From assembly GCA_017552615.1 (NCBI GenBank), contig JAFZPI010000044.1, positions 1-64,000 on the forward strand: DNA of 64,000 nucleotides. Direction: 5' to 3'. Source of the stretch: Clostridia bacterium (lineage in GTDB: Bacteria > Bacillota > Clostridia > Christensenellales > Aristaeellaceae). The position numbers and the translations under genes are program-made. The notes under the pieces were generated by a model. That model ran no database searches, had not been told where the DNA came from, and saw only the letters and a program-made list of their open reading frames with translations. Of the stretch, positions 51,456 through 59,082 are shown in pieces. How positions within the stretch are numbered: the first letter of the stretch is position 1; each line of letters starts with the position of its first letter.

Positions 51456-52178
51456 CTCCATCAGTTCCTGCCGCTCTCTGCGGATCTCCGCTGCGCGGCC
51501 GCAGCTCTTTTCGCCCTCGGGGCAGCGGCCGCGCAGGCAGCCCGGGCCGGCGTCGGCGAAGAGCATCGGCGCGATCTCCAGGCACATGCGGTGCATCTGG
51601 GTCGCCACAGCGCGGATCTCCCACTGGGCGCGGGCGCACATCCGCAGGCTGAAGAAGTGGCGCAGCTCCCGGACGTTCATCGTGACAATCAGCCGGGTCT
51701 CGCACGCGCCGGGGAGGACGAAGCGGGCGTCCTCGTTGCCGCCCTCGCCCTTCTGCAGTTTCTCCTGCCAACCGATGTACCAGCGGTGCATCTCGGCCAT
51801 CTGCCGGTCATACTCCGCGACGGCTTCCTCGCCCAGCGCCTCGATCTGCGGGGGGAGGATGTAATTGAAACCCCCGGCGTAGGACACGTAGCGCTGCGAC
51901 TGTACGGAGAAGCTCGCGAGGCGGTGGCGTGTCAGCTGGGCCAGCAGCACCCGGCTCACGCCCTCCATCGCGAAGGTGAAGCTCGCGTGCTCCAGCACGG
52001 ACTCGTGGCCCATGCCCATGATGCGCTCGACGAACGCGCTCTGGTCCGCGGCGGCCACCCGCTGGCTCAGGTCGTCGACCGTCGCGCGGGAATAACAGAG
52101 CCGCGCGGACAGCGCCACGAGCTCCTCCGGGGACAGGGTGTGGCGGATCAGGGTGACGTGGGGCTTGACCCTCGGCAT
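51408..52178 (-). CDS. thyX: Flavin-dependent thymidylate synthase ThyX
   Basis: 256 residues. ThyX signature RHRLASFSVQSQR (84-96), SVLEHASFTF, and ETRLIVTMNVRELRHFFSLR with C-terminal CLRGRCPEG. Makes dTMP from dUMP using methylene-tetrahydrofolate and FAD. The last ~15 residues (STAATVPLPFQGR) are translation of a palindromic repeat element (51408-51455), which also supplies the TAA stop; the functional core ends well before. Lies between mrnC and rlmB; the gap to mrnC is 3 bp. Confidence 0.93.
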   Translation of the reverse strand: MPRVKPHVTLIRHTLSPEELVALSARLCYSRATVDDLSQRVAAADQSAFVERIMGMGHESVLEHASFTFAMEGVSRVLLAQLTRHRLASFSVQSQRYVSYAGGFNYILPPQIEALGEEAVAEYDRQMAEMHRWYIGWQEKLQKGEGGNEDARFVLPGACETRLIVTMNVRELRHFFSLRMCARAQWEIRAVATQMHRMCLEIAPMLFADAGPGCLRGRCPEGEKSCGRAAEIRRERQELMENLSTAATVPLPFQGR

Positions 52179-52181
52179 GGC

Positions 52182-52580
52182 TCATTCCTCCTGCGTGATT
52201 TCAAACAGTTCGCCGATGCGCGCCTCCTGCCCCGTGATGAAGAGATACCCCATCAGGCATTCGAGGGCGGTGGCGTCGGCATAGTCCTGCGGGTTCTGGT
52301 TCTTCGGTACTCCGTGGTGCGGATGGGCGTTGCGGCCGCGCATGGCCACGCCTTCTTCATCCTCCGTCAGGTGTCCCCGCAGGGAACGGAAGGCTTCGGC
52401 CTGGGCCCCGGCATTCACACGGGCGATGGCTTCGCGGTGCATGTGCTGCACGTTCAGCCCGCGGCGGACAAGCCGGGTACGGACCAGCATGTCCCACACG
52501 GTGTCCCCGAGATAGGCCAGCTGCAGCGGCCCCATGAGCCGGGCGCGCCCGGCGTCCATCGGCGTCTCCGATCCCAGCAC
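52182..52580 (-). CDS. mrnC: Mini-ribonuclease 3
   Basis: 132 residues. RNase III catalytic domain without a dsRNA-binding domain: LAYLGDTVWDMLVRTRLV at the start and DYADATALECLMGYLFI near the end provide the acidic metal ligands. Processes 23S rRNA precursor in Firmicutes. GTG start with GGGAGG 7 nt upstream. In Bacillus it lies between cysS and rlmB; here thyX follows and cysS is absent. Confidence 0.93.
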   Translation of the reverse strand: MLGSETPMDAGRARLMGPLQLAYLGDTVWDMLVRTRLVRRGLNVQHMHREAIARVNAGAQAEAFRSLRGHLTEDEEGVAMRGRNAHPHHGVPKNQNPQDYADATALECLMGYLFITGQEARIGELFEITQEE

Positions 52581-52610
52581 ACCATGACCTCCCGTCCGTA
52601 AAGTCAGTTT

Positions 52611-52619
52611 ATTATAGCA
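52611..52619 (-). promoter_or_regulatory. Extended -10 promoter before mrnC
   Basis: TGCTATAAT on the minus strand; no good -35, but the TGn extension is intact. It would start the mrnC-thyX-rlmB-NYN-sigH set. Confidence 0.65.
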
Positions 52620-52661
52620 TAACCCTTGGCGATTGCATAGAGCACAGGGAAAAATTCACAC

Positions 52662-52716
52662 GGCGGTCGTTTTCCGATCCCCCTTATAGATAAACCAACC
52701 AACCAACCAACCGACA
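52662..52716. repeat. Left inverted repeat of a two-gene segment
   Basis: GGCGGTCGTT...CCCCCTTATAGATAAACC followed by AACC repeated and CCGACA. It is the inverted copy of 54527-54580 with about five mismatches and a one-base length difference over 55 bp; the inner part TATAGATAAACCAACCAACC is identical. Confidence 0.92.
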
Positions 52717-52731
52717 GATCAATCGCCGGGC

Positions 52732-53847
52732 TCAGGAGATCTGTGTTTGCTTCCAGCTTACCGTATAACGCAGGATATTTCGCTTCATTTCCTGTTGAAG
52801 CGAAAGACCCATCGCTGCCGTGGCCTTGCCGATGCAGAAGGCTATCGTTCTCGGCGACAGACCTTCGGTATTCTCGGGCCGCATGGAGAGTTCCGCGGCG
52901 GTCATGCTCCACTCCGGGAGGCTCCGGCCAAGCCGTTCCAGAAACCGCTGGACTTTTTTCGGGCTGGTTTCCGTCTCATCCGGAGGGTTGTCCGCCGTTT
53001 CCAGTTCCTCCCGGCTCACATCGCACAGGCCGGAAAAGATTGCGCCGGCGTTCTCCCCGAGCGTGAAGCACAGGCTCTCCCCGAGGGCAGCCCCGTTGGA
53101 CTTGAAGTGCATCGCACACCGCATGTCCGCCGTGCGGGGATGGCGCACCACCATCATCGCGGATCGGACCGCGTTCACAAAGTCCATGCTCCCGCTGGTC
53201 CGCTGCATCGCCGAGCGTCCGACCCCCTTGTTCAGGTGGGCGATCAGCAGGGCCGCGCAGCCTGTCTTTTTGCAGACGCGCCGCAGGGATTCCAGGGCTT
53301 TCCGGACGTCCGACATGCTGTTCGCGTCGGCCCCCGACTGCAGGAAAGCCTGCACCGGGTCGATGATCAGCAGCTTTGCGCCGCACTCCTCCACAAGGGA
53401 GGTGAGCGTCTGTTCCTCCGTCATCGGCGGCGCGGATTCATTGGGTTTCATCGTAAAGATGTGCTCCGGGTGCTTGCACCCGCAGCCTTCCAGCCGATAC
53501 CGAAGCTCTTCGGGCTCATCCTCAAAAGAGAGGATCAGCGTGTTCTCGCCTCTCGGGTCACGGAGCTGAAGGAGTCCCGGCATCCCACCCGGCTGGTCTC
53601 CGTCCGCCAGCGCCGCTGCAATCATCAGCGCGAGTGTGGTCTTGCCGCTTCCGCCGTCCCCGGACAGCAGGTTCAGGTTGGCCGCCCTCAGGTAGGGATA
53701 CCAGAGGAAGCGCGGCGGCCGCTTGGGGATCCGGTCAAAGGCGCAGGTGCGGGTGGAAGTCTCCGCCCCGTACAGGATAGGTTCCTGCTTGTTCAGCTCC
53801 TCAAGGGACAGGCCCTTCAGGTCTTCAAAGAGTTCATTGTCAGTCAA
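52732..53847 (-). CDS. RepA/RecA-like ATPase (AAA_25 type) inside inverted repeats
   Basis: 371 residues. RecA-fold ATPase: Walker A GDGGSGKTT at 63-71, ILSFEDEPEELRYR after strand 2, Walker B LLIIDPVQAF with D163, and LIAHLNKG as the sensor strand, as in RepA hexameric helicases and phage AAA_25 proteins. Residues ~290-370 form a separate winged-helix-like end (SLPEWSMTAAELSMRPENTE). Such genes are usual on plasmids, prophages and integrative elements. Its stop lies 15 bp from the left inverted repeat; the start overlaps the upstream gene by 8 bp. Confidence 0.85.
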   Translation of the reverse strand: MTDNELFEDLKGLSLEELNKQEPILYGAETSTRTCAFDRIPKRPPRFLWYPYLRAANLNLLSGDGGSGKTTLALMIAAALADGDQPGGMPGLLQLRDPRGENTLILSFEDEPEELRYRLEGCGCKHPEHIFTMKPNESAPPMTEEQTLTSLVEECGAKLLIIDPVQAFLQSGADANSMSDVRKALESLRRVCKKTGCAALLIAHLNKGVGRSAMQRTSGSMDFVNAVRSAMMVVRHPRTADMRCAMHFKSNGAALGESLCFTLGENAGAIFSGLCDVSREELETADNPPDETETSPKKVQRFLERLGRSLPEWSMTAAELSMRPENTEGLSPRTIAFCIGKATAAMGLSLQQEMKRNILRYTVSWKQTQIS

Positions 53848-54394
53848 GATCGTCTTCTCCTTCCATGGTCATGAAAGCTTCTCCCGGATACCTCCAGAAA
53901 TAAGTTTCCGTCTCCTTTCGTTTCAGCTCTGAGATCTCCCGCGGGAACGCCGCCTGGAGCTCATTCACCATGTGCAGCAAGCATTCCAGCAGGATGTTTG
54001 TACCAAGCCTCTTTCTGGCCCCATTGCAAGCATTGTAGAACGCGATCCACTCGGGGTTTGTGACCGGGCTGTGGGGAAACCGCTCGAAGATCTTATACAC
54101 GGTCCGCCAGACCTCACAGGCGTCAAAGTCGGGCGTCACCGCCCCGGTCCGGTCGGACGCCCGGTTTCGCTGGAACACGTCCAGGATCATGCTCCGCAGC
54201 CCCATGTACACCGGGTCCCACTTGTCTTTCCATGCCATCAGTGTCAGGAGCATCCGGTCACTGTCTTCTTTGCTTTTCGGGAAAGGGGCGTACTTCTTAT
54301 AGACTGTGTACATGTACGCCCAGGCCTTTCTGTGAGGGTCTTCATCGCGGTGCAGGATGATGTCCTGATCCCCGATTCTCTGGTATTCAACCAT
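53840..54394 (-). CDS. Unknown protein encoded with the RepA-like ATPase
   Basis: 184 residues; no family recognised. Mostly helical and charged, rich in Trp, Tyr and Met (AYMYTVYKKYAPFPKSKEDS), acidic C terminus (MEGEDDLD). No membrane segment, zinc motif or recombinase residues. AAGGAGG 5-6 nt before the ATG, with a consensus promoter 55 bp upstream inside the inverted repeats. Co-transcribed with the ATPase gene, so it may be a primase-like, replication or DNA-binding partner (inference). Confidence 0.7.
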   Translation of the reverse strand: MVEYQRIGDQDIILHRDEDPHRKAWAYMYTVYKKYAPFPKSKEDSDRMLLTLMAWKDKWDPVYMGLRSMILDVFQRNRASDRTGAVTPDFDACEVWRTVYKIFERFPHSPVTNPEWIAFYNACNGARKRLGTNILLECLLHMVNELQAAFPREISELKRKETETYFWRYPGEAFMTMEGEDDLD

Positions 54395-54447
54395 GGAATT
54401 CCTCCTTATTGGATTATTAGGAGAACGATTGTTCCCCTTCGCGGCGC

Positions 54448-54477
54448 ATCATAAAAAGATCGTATGCCCCTTGTCAA
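54448..54477 (-). promoter_or_regulatory. Promoter of the two-gene inverted-repeat segment
   Basis: Minus-strand TTGACA (54472-54477), 18 bp, TATGAT (54448-54453). It lies inside the segment, so the unit carries its own transcription start. Confidence 0.8.
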
Positions 54478-54526
54478 TGAAAAATCATGCAAACTTGGCA
54501 TGGAATTTTCTGGATTCGGAAGGGAA

Positions 54527-54580
54527 TGTCGGTTGGTTGGTTGGTTGGTTTATCTATAGGGGGGTGAATGAACGACCGCC
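54527..54580. repeat. Right inverted repeat of the two-gene segment
   Basis: TGTCGG then GGTT repeated four times, TTATCTATAGGGGGG and ending AACGACCGCC; inverted partner of 52662-52716. Weak similarity continues outward (TTATTTCCCTAG against TTTTTCCCTGTG). Confidence 0.92.
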
Positions 54581-54637
54581 ATTCTCCGTTATTTCCCTAG
54601 ATTGGATATGGATTTTGTTTTCTGGGTATGGTATACT
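54575..54637 (+). promoter_or_regulatory. Promoter-bearing direct repeat, copy 1
   Basis: ACCGCCATTCTCCGTTATTT... to GGATATGGATTTTG (54575-54617), matching 55513-55555 at 41 of 43 positions, then an extended -10 TGGTATACT ending at 54637. It drives the methyltransferase gene. Its first six bases belong to the right inverted repeat. Confidence 0.8.
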
Positions 54638-54680
54638 CCAAGGGCCAGGCAACGAAAGATTCCGAACTGAGGAACGATCT

Positions 54681-55472
54681 ATGTTTGAATCTTATTACAA
54701 CCAAGCTGTCCTTCACACTGTCGATGGGATTCCCTGCTTCGGAAGAGAAGAAGACGGGGACTGTTTTGACGAAGAGGATATCGCATCATGGGGGGCAGGC
54801 CGTTTTCAAAGCAATTTTGAAACCCGAAAATTCTCAGACAATCCGGTCACCGCTCATCTGCTTGAATCAATGTGCAGTGAAAAGGAAGTCGTGGATTTGG
54901 CATGCGGTCCCGGAATGGGCCTGATCCCTTCGTTATTGCAAAGAAACCCCGAAGTGCACTGCCTAGCGACGGACGCCAACATCTCCGTCCTGACAGAATG
55001 GAAGCGGTTTCTGGTAGAACAGGGCATCCGCAAAAACATCGGGTTTGCCCAGTTTTCTGCTTTTGATATCCCGTTCCGCGACAACTGTGTAAAAGCCTAC
55101 AGCAGCAATCTGGGGCTGGGTTCCACCCGGGACGGATCCAGAGGCTATGACAAGGCCGTGTCCGAGGTCCGGCGGACCCTCGTCCCCGGCGGGAAGCTCT
55201 ATACCATCGAGGTGGAATGGACCCACATCCCGGCCATCCTGGACCTGTTCCGGAAGATGAATCGCGAGCCCTGGCACCTGTTTGTCGAAGCACAGGAAAG
55301 CGGTTACAAATCTTGGGAAGACCGGTTCAGGATTGCAGGCTTCAAGATCCTGTATCATGAGATCGAAAAAACGAAACCGCTCGCGGCAGACGACAATGAA
55401 CTCGGCATGGCGGCGGCCAGGTTCGGGATTGACGCGGAGATGTGTTTCCATGCGTTTATCGCGGAAAAATGA
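54681..55472 (+). CDS. Class I SAM-dependent methyltransferase between direct repeats
   Basis: 263 residues. SAM-binding motif I VVDLACGPGMGLIP with D72, motif II acidic ATDANISVL, and the post-motif GGKLYTIEVEW. Closest in style to UbiE/Methyltransf_11 proteins acting on small molecules; substrate unknown. GAGG lies 9 nt before ATG. The frame is open further upstream (to 54393) but that part runs through the inverted repeat and promoter. Base composition is more AT-rich than the housekeeping genes around it. Confidence 0.82.
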   Translation: MFESYYNQAVLHTVDGIPCFGREEDGDCFDEEDIASWGAGRFQSNFETRKFSDNPVTAHLLESMCSEKEVVDLACGPGMGLIPSLLQRNPEVHCLATDANISVLTEWKRFLVEQGIRKNIGFAQFSAFDIPFRDNCVKAYSSNLGLGSTRDGSRGYDKAVSEVRRTLVPGGKLYTIEVEWTHIPAILDLFRKMNREPWHLFVEAQESGYKSWEDRFRIAGFKILYHEIEKTKPLAADDNELGMAAARFGIDAEMCFHAFIAEK

Positions 55473-55484
55473 GCCCATGGCTCT

Positions 55485-55503
55485 GTCGCCTGCGGTGGAG
55501 AGG
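55485..55503. repeat. Remnant of a palindromic repeat
   Basis: CTCTGTCGCCTGCGG joined directly to GTGGAGAGGT: the start of the 25 bp unit and the end of the AACCTCTCC module with everything between missing. Confidence 0.6.
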
Positions 55504-55512
55504 TCACCCGGC

Positions 55513-55575
55513 ACCGCCATTCTCCGTTATTTCCCCGGATTGGATATGGATTTTGCTCATAAGGTATGTTATACT
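55513..55575 (+). promoter_or_regulatory. Promoter-bearing direct repeat, copy 2
   Basis: Second copy of the 43 bp sequence (55513-55555), followed by extended -10 TGTTATACT ending at 55575. It drives the 51-residue protein gene and probably uxaC. Confidence 0.8.
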
Positions 55576-55602
55576 TGCTATCGACCTAAAGGAGTGAGAA
55601 CC

Positions 55603-55758
55603 ATGAAGGAGATCAAATTCAAATCCTCTTTGTCTCCGCAGGAAATGGAAGACAATTTCACCGGTTTCGATTTCTTTGACGGATTAATGGAAAGCCTAAC
55701 CGAAGTATTGGCCTATTCCAAGGAAGAACATACTATCCTCGATCAGAATAAACGCTAA
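55603..55758 (+). CDS. Small acidic protein of unknown function before uxaC
   Basis: 51 residues, MKEIKFKSSLSPQEMEDNFT..., with FDFFDGLMESLTEVLAYS as a probable amphipathic helix; acidic, no cysteines, no family recognised. AAAGGAG 9 nt before ATG and the duplicated promoter upstream argue that it is real. Its stop TAA is part of the TAAGGAGG ribosome site of uxaC, so the two are linked in translation. AT-rich compared with uxaC. Confidence 0.65.
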   Translation: MKEIKFKSSLSPQEMEDNFTGFDFFDGLMESLTEVLAYSKEEHTILDQNKR

Positions 55759-55771
55759 GGAGGCCCCTCAA

Positions 55772-57193
55772 ATGACCGCTTTCATGGACAAAGACTTCCT
55801 GCTCTCCACCCCCGCCGCCCGCCGTCTCTACCACGAGGCCGCGGCGGACTGCCCGATCATCGACTACCACTGCCACCTGAGCCCGAAGGAGATCTGGGAG
55901 AATGTGCGCTATGACAACATCACCCGGGTCTGGCTGGGCGGGGACCATTACAAGTGGCGCCTCATGCGCTGCGCGGGCGTGGACGAGAAATACATCACCG
56001 GGGATGCCGGCGACTACGAGAAGTTCTGCAAGTGGGCGGAAGTCCTCGGCAAGGCCATCGGCAACCCGCTCTACCACTGGAGCCATCTGGAGCTGCAGCG
56101 CTATTTCGGCTGGCACGGGGCCCTGAGCGCGAAGACCGCCGACGAGGTCTGGAACCTCACGAAAGAGAAGCTGCAGAGCGAGGGCTTCAGCGCCCGCGGG
56201 CTCATCATGCGCAGTAATGTGGAGACCGTCTGCACGACGGACGACCCCGTCGACAGCCTCGAGTACCACGAGAAGCTCGCGGCGGACACGTCCTTCCCCG
56301 TCACCGTCCTCCCCGCCTGGCGCCCCGACAAGGCCATGAACATCGAGAAGCCGGCCTGGCGCGAGTATATCGCCGCGCTCGGCAAGACCGCGGACGTCGA
56401 CATTGCCTCGTTCGACACGCTGAAGATCGCCCTGCGCCTGCGCATGGACTTCTTCGCTGCGCACGGCTGCGTGCTCTCCGACCACGCGCTGAACTATGTG
56501 ATGTATGCCCCCGCTCCCGAAGAAGCCGTCGAAGCGATCATGGAAAAGGGCCTGTCCGGACAGCCCGTCTCCGCACAGGAAGAAGCCGCGTTCAAGTATG
56601 CCTTTATGCTGTTTGTCGCCGGGGAGTACACCCGCCGCGGCTGGGCGATGCAGCTGCATTACGGCTGCCGCCGCGACAACAACCTCACCATGTTCGGCAG
56701 GCTCGGCCCTGATACCGGCTACGACGCCATCGACAACTACGCGCCTTCGGCCCAGACCGCGGCTTTCCTCGGCGCGCTCGAAAAAGCCGGGAGCCTCCCC
56801 CGCACGATCCTCTACTCCCTGAACCCCAACGACAACCAGGCCATCGACACGATCTGCGGGTGCTTCCAGTCCTCTGAGGCCGTCTCCAAGATCCAGCACG
56901 GCTCTGCCTGGTGGTTCAACGACCACTTCCAGGGCATGACCGACCAGCTGACGAGCCTCGCGAACCTCGGCTACCTCGCGGGCTTCGTGGGAATGCTGAC
57001 CGACAGCCGCTCCTTCCTGAGCTATCCGCGGCACGAATACTTCCGCCGCATCCTCTGCCGCCTGCTGGGCGAATGGGTCGAGGACGGCCGCTTCCCGGAC
57101 GACTTTGAGCTCCTCAGCGAGATCGTCCGCGGCATCAGCTACGAAAACGCGAAGAAATACTTCAACTTCAAGACCAAGGAGCGCCCATGCTGA
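55772..57193 (+). CDS. uxaC: Glucuronate isomerase (uronate isomerase)
   Basis: 473 residues, family length. Amidohydrolase-like barrel: IDYHCHLSPKEIW with the metal HxH, RWRLM-equivalent KWRLMRCAGV, LPAWRPDKAMNI, GWAMQLHYGCRRDNN and LVGMLTDSRSF-like FVGMLTDSRSFLSYPRHEYFRR. Converts D-glucuronate to D-fructuronate (and galacturonate to tagaturonate), the entry to hexuronate breakdown. Later pathway genes (uxuA/B, kdgK) are not in the window. AGGAGG 8 nt before ATG. Confidence 0.95.
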   Translation: MTAFMDKDFLLSTPAARRLYHEAAADCPIIDYHCHLSPKEIWENVRYDNITRVWLGGDHYKWRLMRCAGVDEKYITGDAGDYEKFCKWAEVLGKAIGNPLYHWSHLELQRYFGWHGALSAKTADEVWNLTKEKLQSEGFSARGLIMRSNVETVCTTDDPVDSLEYHEKLAADTSFPVTVLPAWRPDKAMNIEKPAWREYIAALGKTADVDIASFDTLKIALRLRMDFFAAHGCVLSDHALNYVMYAPAPEEAVEAIMEKGLSGQPVSAQEEAAFKYAFMLFVAGEYTRRGWAMQLHYGCRRDNNLTMFGRLGPDTGYDAIDNYAPSAQTAAFLGALEKAGSLPRTILYSLNPNDNQAIDTICGCFQSSEAVSKIQHGSAWWFNDHFQGMTDQLTSLANLGYLAGFVGMLTDSRSFLSYPRHEYFRRILCRLLGEWVEDGRFPDDFELLSEIVRGISYENAKKYFNFKTKERPC

Positions 57194-57843
57194 AATACCC
57201 CTGCCTGGTCCTCGACCACGACGACACCGTCGTGAACTCCACCGCCACGATCCATTACCCCGCCTACCTCGAAGCCATGGAGAAGATGCGCGGCGGCAGT
57301 GATCTGACACTGGAGGATTATTTTCGCTTCAATTTTGACCCCGGGTTTGTCGAATACATGCGGGACGCCCATCACTTCACCGAAGCGGACTTTGACGAGG
57401 AATACCTGATTTGGCAGGACTGCGTCAAGCGGAAAATCCCGAAGGCCTACCCCGGCATCGACCGGATCATCCGGCGCCAGATCGAAGCCGGCGGTCACAT
57501 CTGCGTGGTCTCGCACTCCGTGGACTTTAACATCCGCCGCGATTTCCGCGCCAACGGCCTCCCGGAACCGGAGCTCATCTACGGCTGGGAGCGCCCCAAG
57601 GAAGAGCGCAAACCCAGCCCCTTCCCCCTGCTGGACATCATGAAGAAACTCCATCTCCGCCCCGAAGAGCTCCTGATGGTCGACGACCTCAAGCCCGGCT
57701 TCGACATGGCCCAGGCAGCCGGCGTCCCCTTCGCCGCCGCCCTCTGGGCGCATCAGATCCCCGAGATCCATGCGTTTATGCGGCAGTATAGTGAGAACTG
57801 CTTTGAGGCGGTCGAAGAGTTAGAAAAATGGCTGTTTTCTTGA
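57187..57843 (+). CDS. HAD-superfamily hydrolase overlapping uxaC
   Basis: 218 residues. HAD motif I DHDDTVVN, motif II VVSHS, motif III Lys in ERKPSPFP, motif IV MVDDLKPGFDM. Cap domain helical (C1). Probably a small-molecule phosphatase. Starts inside the last codons of uxaC (7 bp overlap), so co-expressed; a role in clearing a sugar phosphate is a guess. Its stop is 2 bp before a repeat element. Confidence 0.88.
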   Translation: MLKYPCLVLDHDDTVVNSTATIHYPAYLEAMEKMRGGSDLTLEDYFRFNFDPGFVEYMRDAHHFTEADFDEEYLIWQDCVKRKIPKAYPGIDRIIRRQIEAGGHICVVSHSVDFNIRRDFRANGLPEPELIYGWERPKEERKPSPFPLLDIMKKLHLRPEELLMVDDLKPGFDMAQAAGVPFAAALWAHQIPEIHAFMRQYSENCFEAVEELEKWLFS

Positions 57844-57845
57844 AG

Positions 57846-57998
57846 AACCTCATCCGCCCTTCGGGCACCTTCCCCTAAAGGGGAAGGCTTTACGAGTCAA
57901 AACGTAACCAAAAGCCTTCCCCTTTAGGGGAAGGGGGACCGCCCGCGCAACATCTGATATGAATACGACATCATTGATCGCGGGCGGTGGATGAGGTC
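57846..57998. repeat. 153 bp element with terminal inverted repeats, second copy
   Basis: ACCTCATCC (57847-57855) and GGATGAGGT (57989-57997). Interior arranged as at 45417, with the same CGCCCTTCGGGCA hairpin, two CCTTCCCC palindromes and CGCCCGCGCAAC...GATCGCGGGCGG stem; differences concentrate in the two loops. Confidence 0.9.
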
Positions 57999-58018
57999 CT
58001 CTCGAAGAGGATTTTCAA

Positions 58019-58720
58019 ATGAAAGAGATAACTTGTGTTCTCTTTGATCTTTACGGGACATTAGTCGATATCCATACCGATGAGGAAGACCCGGGCTTAT
58101 GGAGAACCATGGCCTGGTGTCTTGGTTTGCGCGGAAAGCGCTGGGAACCCGATGAACTGAAACAGGCTTATCGTGAAACCTGTTTTCAGGCTGAAGAAGA
58201 GCTTCGGAAACAGCGTGAGTACCCCGAAATCGACATCCTCCCCGTCTGGGAAAAGCTCGCGGATACCGATGAAGCCGGGGCCCGGGAACTGGCGGTATTC
58301 TTCCGGGCGCTTTCGATGCGCAAACTCCGGCTTTTCCCCGGCGCGAAGGAAGTGTTGGACGGATTGCATGCCCTGGGCAAAACCGTGGTTCTCCTATCCA
58401 ACGCCCAGGCGGCTTTTACGCGTCCTGAGTTAAGGCTTCTCGGGATCGAAGCCTGTTTCGACCATATTTTCCTGTCCAGTGAAGCGGGCATCAAAAAACC
58501 CGCCCCGGCGTTTTTCCGCCTGCCGGAGCGGGAAGGGATCGACCTTCAATCCTGTATCATGGTCGGGAATGACCATATATGCGATTGTACAGGCGCGGCA
58601 TCCGTGGGGATGAAGAGTCTTTACATTCACACGGAGCAGTCCCCGGCGAGGCCGGAAAGCCTCCCGAAAGGGTGCTGGGAAATCCGGGATATCCGCGATG
58701 TCCTGCGCCTTATCGGTTGA
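58019..58720 (+). CDS. HAD-superfamily hydrolase
   Basis: 233 residues. Motif I FDLYGTLVDI, motif II VVLLSNAQ, motif III GIKKPAPAFF, motif IV MVGNDHICD. Similar to haloacid dehalogenase/phosphoglycolate-phosphatase-type enzymes with a helical cap. AGAGGA in a small CCTCTCGAAGAGG hairpin lies before the ATG and may serve as its site. The 3' end overlaps that of the converging ArsC-like gene by 11 bp. Confidence 0.88.
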   Translation: MKEITCVLFDLYGTLVDIHTDEEDPGLWRTMAWCLGLRGKRWEPDELKQAYRETCFQAEEELRKQREYPEIDILPVWEKLADTDEAGARELAVFFRALSMRKLRLFPGAKEVLDGLHALGKTVVLLSNAQAAFTRPELRLLGIEACFDHIFLSSEAGIKKPAPAFFRLPEREGIDLQSCIMVGNDHICDCTGAASVGMKSLYIHTEQSPARPESLPKGCWEIRDIRDVLRLIG

Positions 58721-59066
58721 GCAAGGCGGCGCTCCACTCGGCTTCTTTGAAGCCCACCAGCACCGTGTCCCCGTTTACGAGGATCGGGCGTTTGACCAGC
58801 ATACCGTCGGAAGCCAGGAGAGCAATCTGCTCGTCCTCACCCATCTTCGGCAGGCGCTCGGTGAGCTTCAGTTCGCGATACAGCATTCCGCTGGTATTGA
58901 AGAAGCGGCGCAGCGGCAGGCCGCTTTTTTGCTGCCAGGCTTTCAGTTCGTCCGCCGTCGGGTTCTGTTCCTTGATGGGGCGCTCCTCAAAGGGTATCTG
59001 GTGATCTTCGAGCCACTTCCGGGCTTTCTGGCAGGTCGTGCACTTGGCGTAACAAATGAACTGCAT
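58710..59066 (-). CDS. ArsC/Spx-family thioredoxin-fold protein
   Basis: 118 residues. CTTC redox pair at residues 9-12 (YAKCTTCQKARKWL), FFNTSGMLYRELKL and KRPILVNGDTVLVGFKEAEW, matching the ArsC-like (YffB/Spx) family. The Arg of the RP motif is present (KRPIL). May reduce arsenate or be a Spx-like stress regulator; sequence fits the enzyme-like branch better because no Spx-type RNA-polymerase contact (G52/R-92 set) is obvious. Follows the M48 protease gene by 16 bp. Confidence 0.85.
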   Translation of the reverse strand: MQFICYAKCTTCQKARKWLEDHQIPFEERPIKEQNPTADELKAWQQKSGLPLRRFFNTSGMLYRELKLTERLPKMGEDEQIALLASDGMLVKRPILVNGDTVLVGFKEAEWSAALLNR

Positions 59067-59082
59067 GGAAGTCTCTCCTTTG

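Noticed and set aside
52690..52716. CRISPR-like or microsatellite array from (AACC)n
   Set aside because: The repeat unit is 4 bp without spacers and occurs as an inverted pair, so it is a terminal repeat, not CRISPR.
52662..54580. Insertion sequence or retron
   Set aside because: No transposase, integrase or reverse transcriptase motif in either protein, and no msr/msd-like gene.
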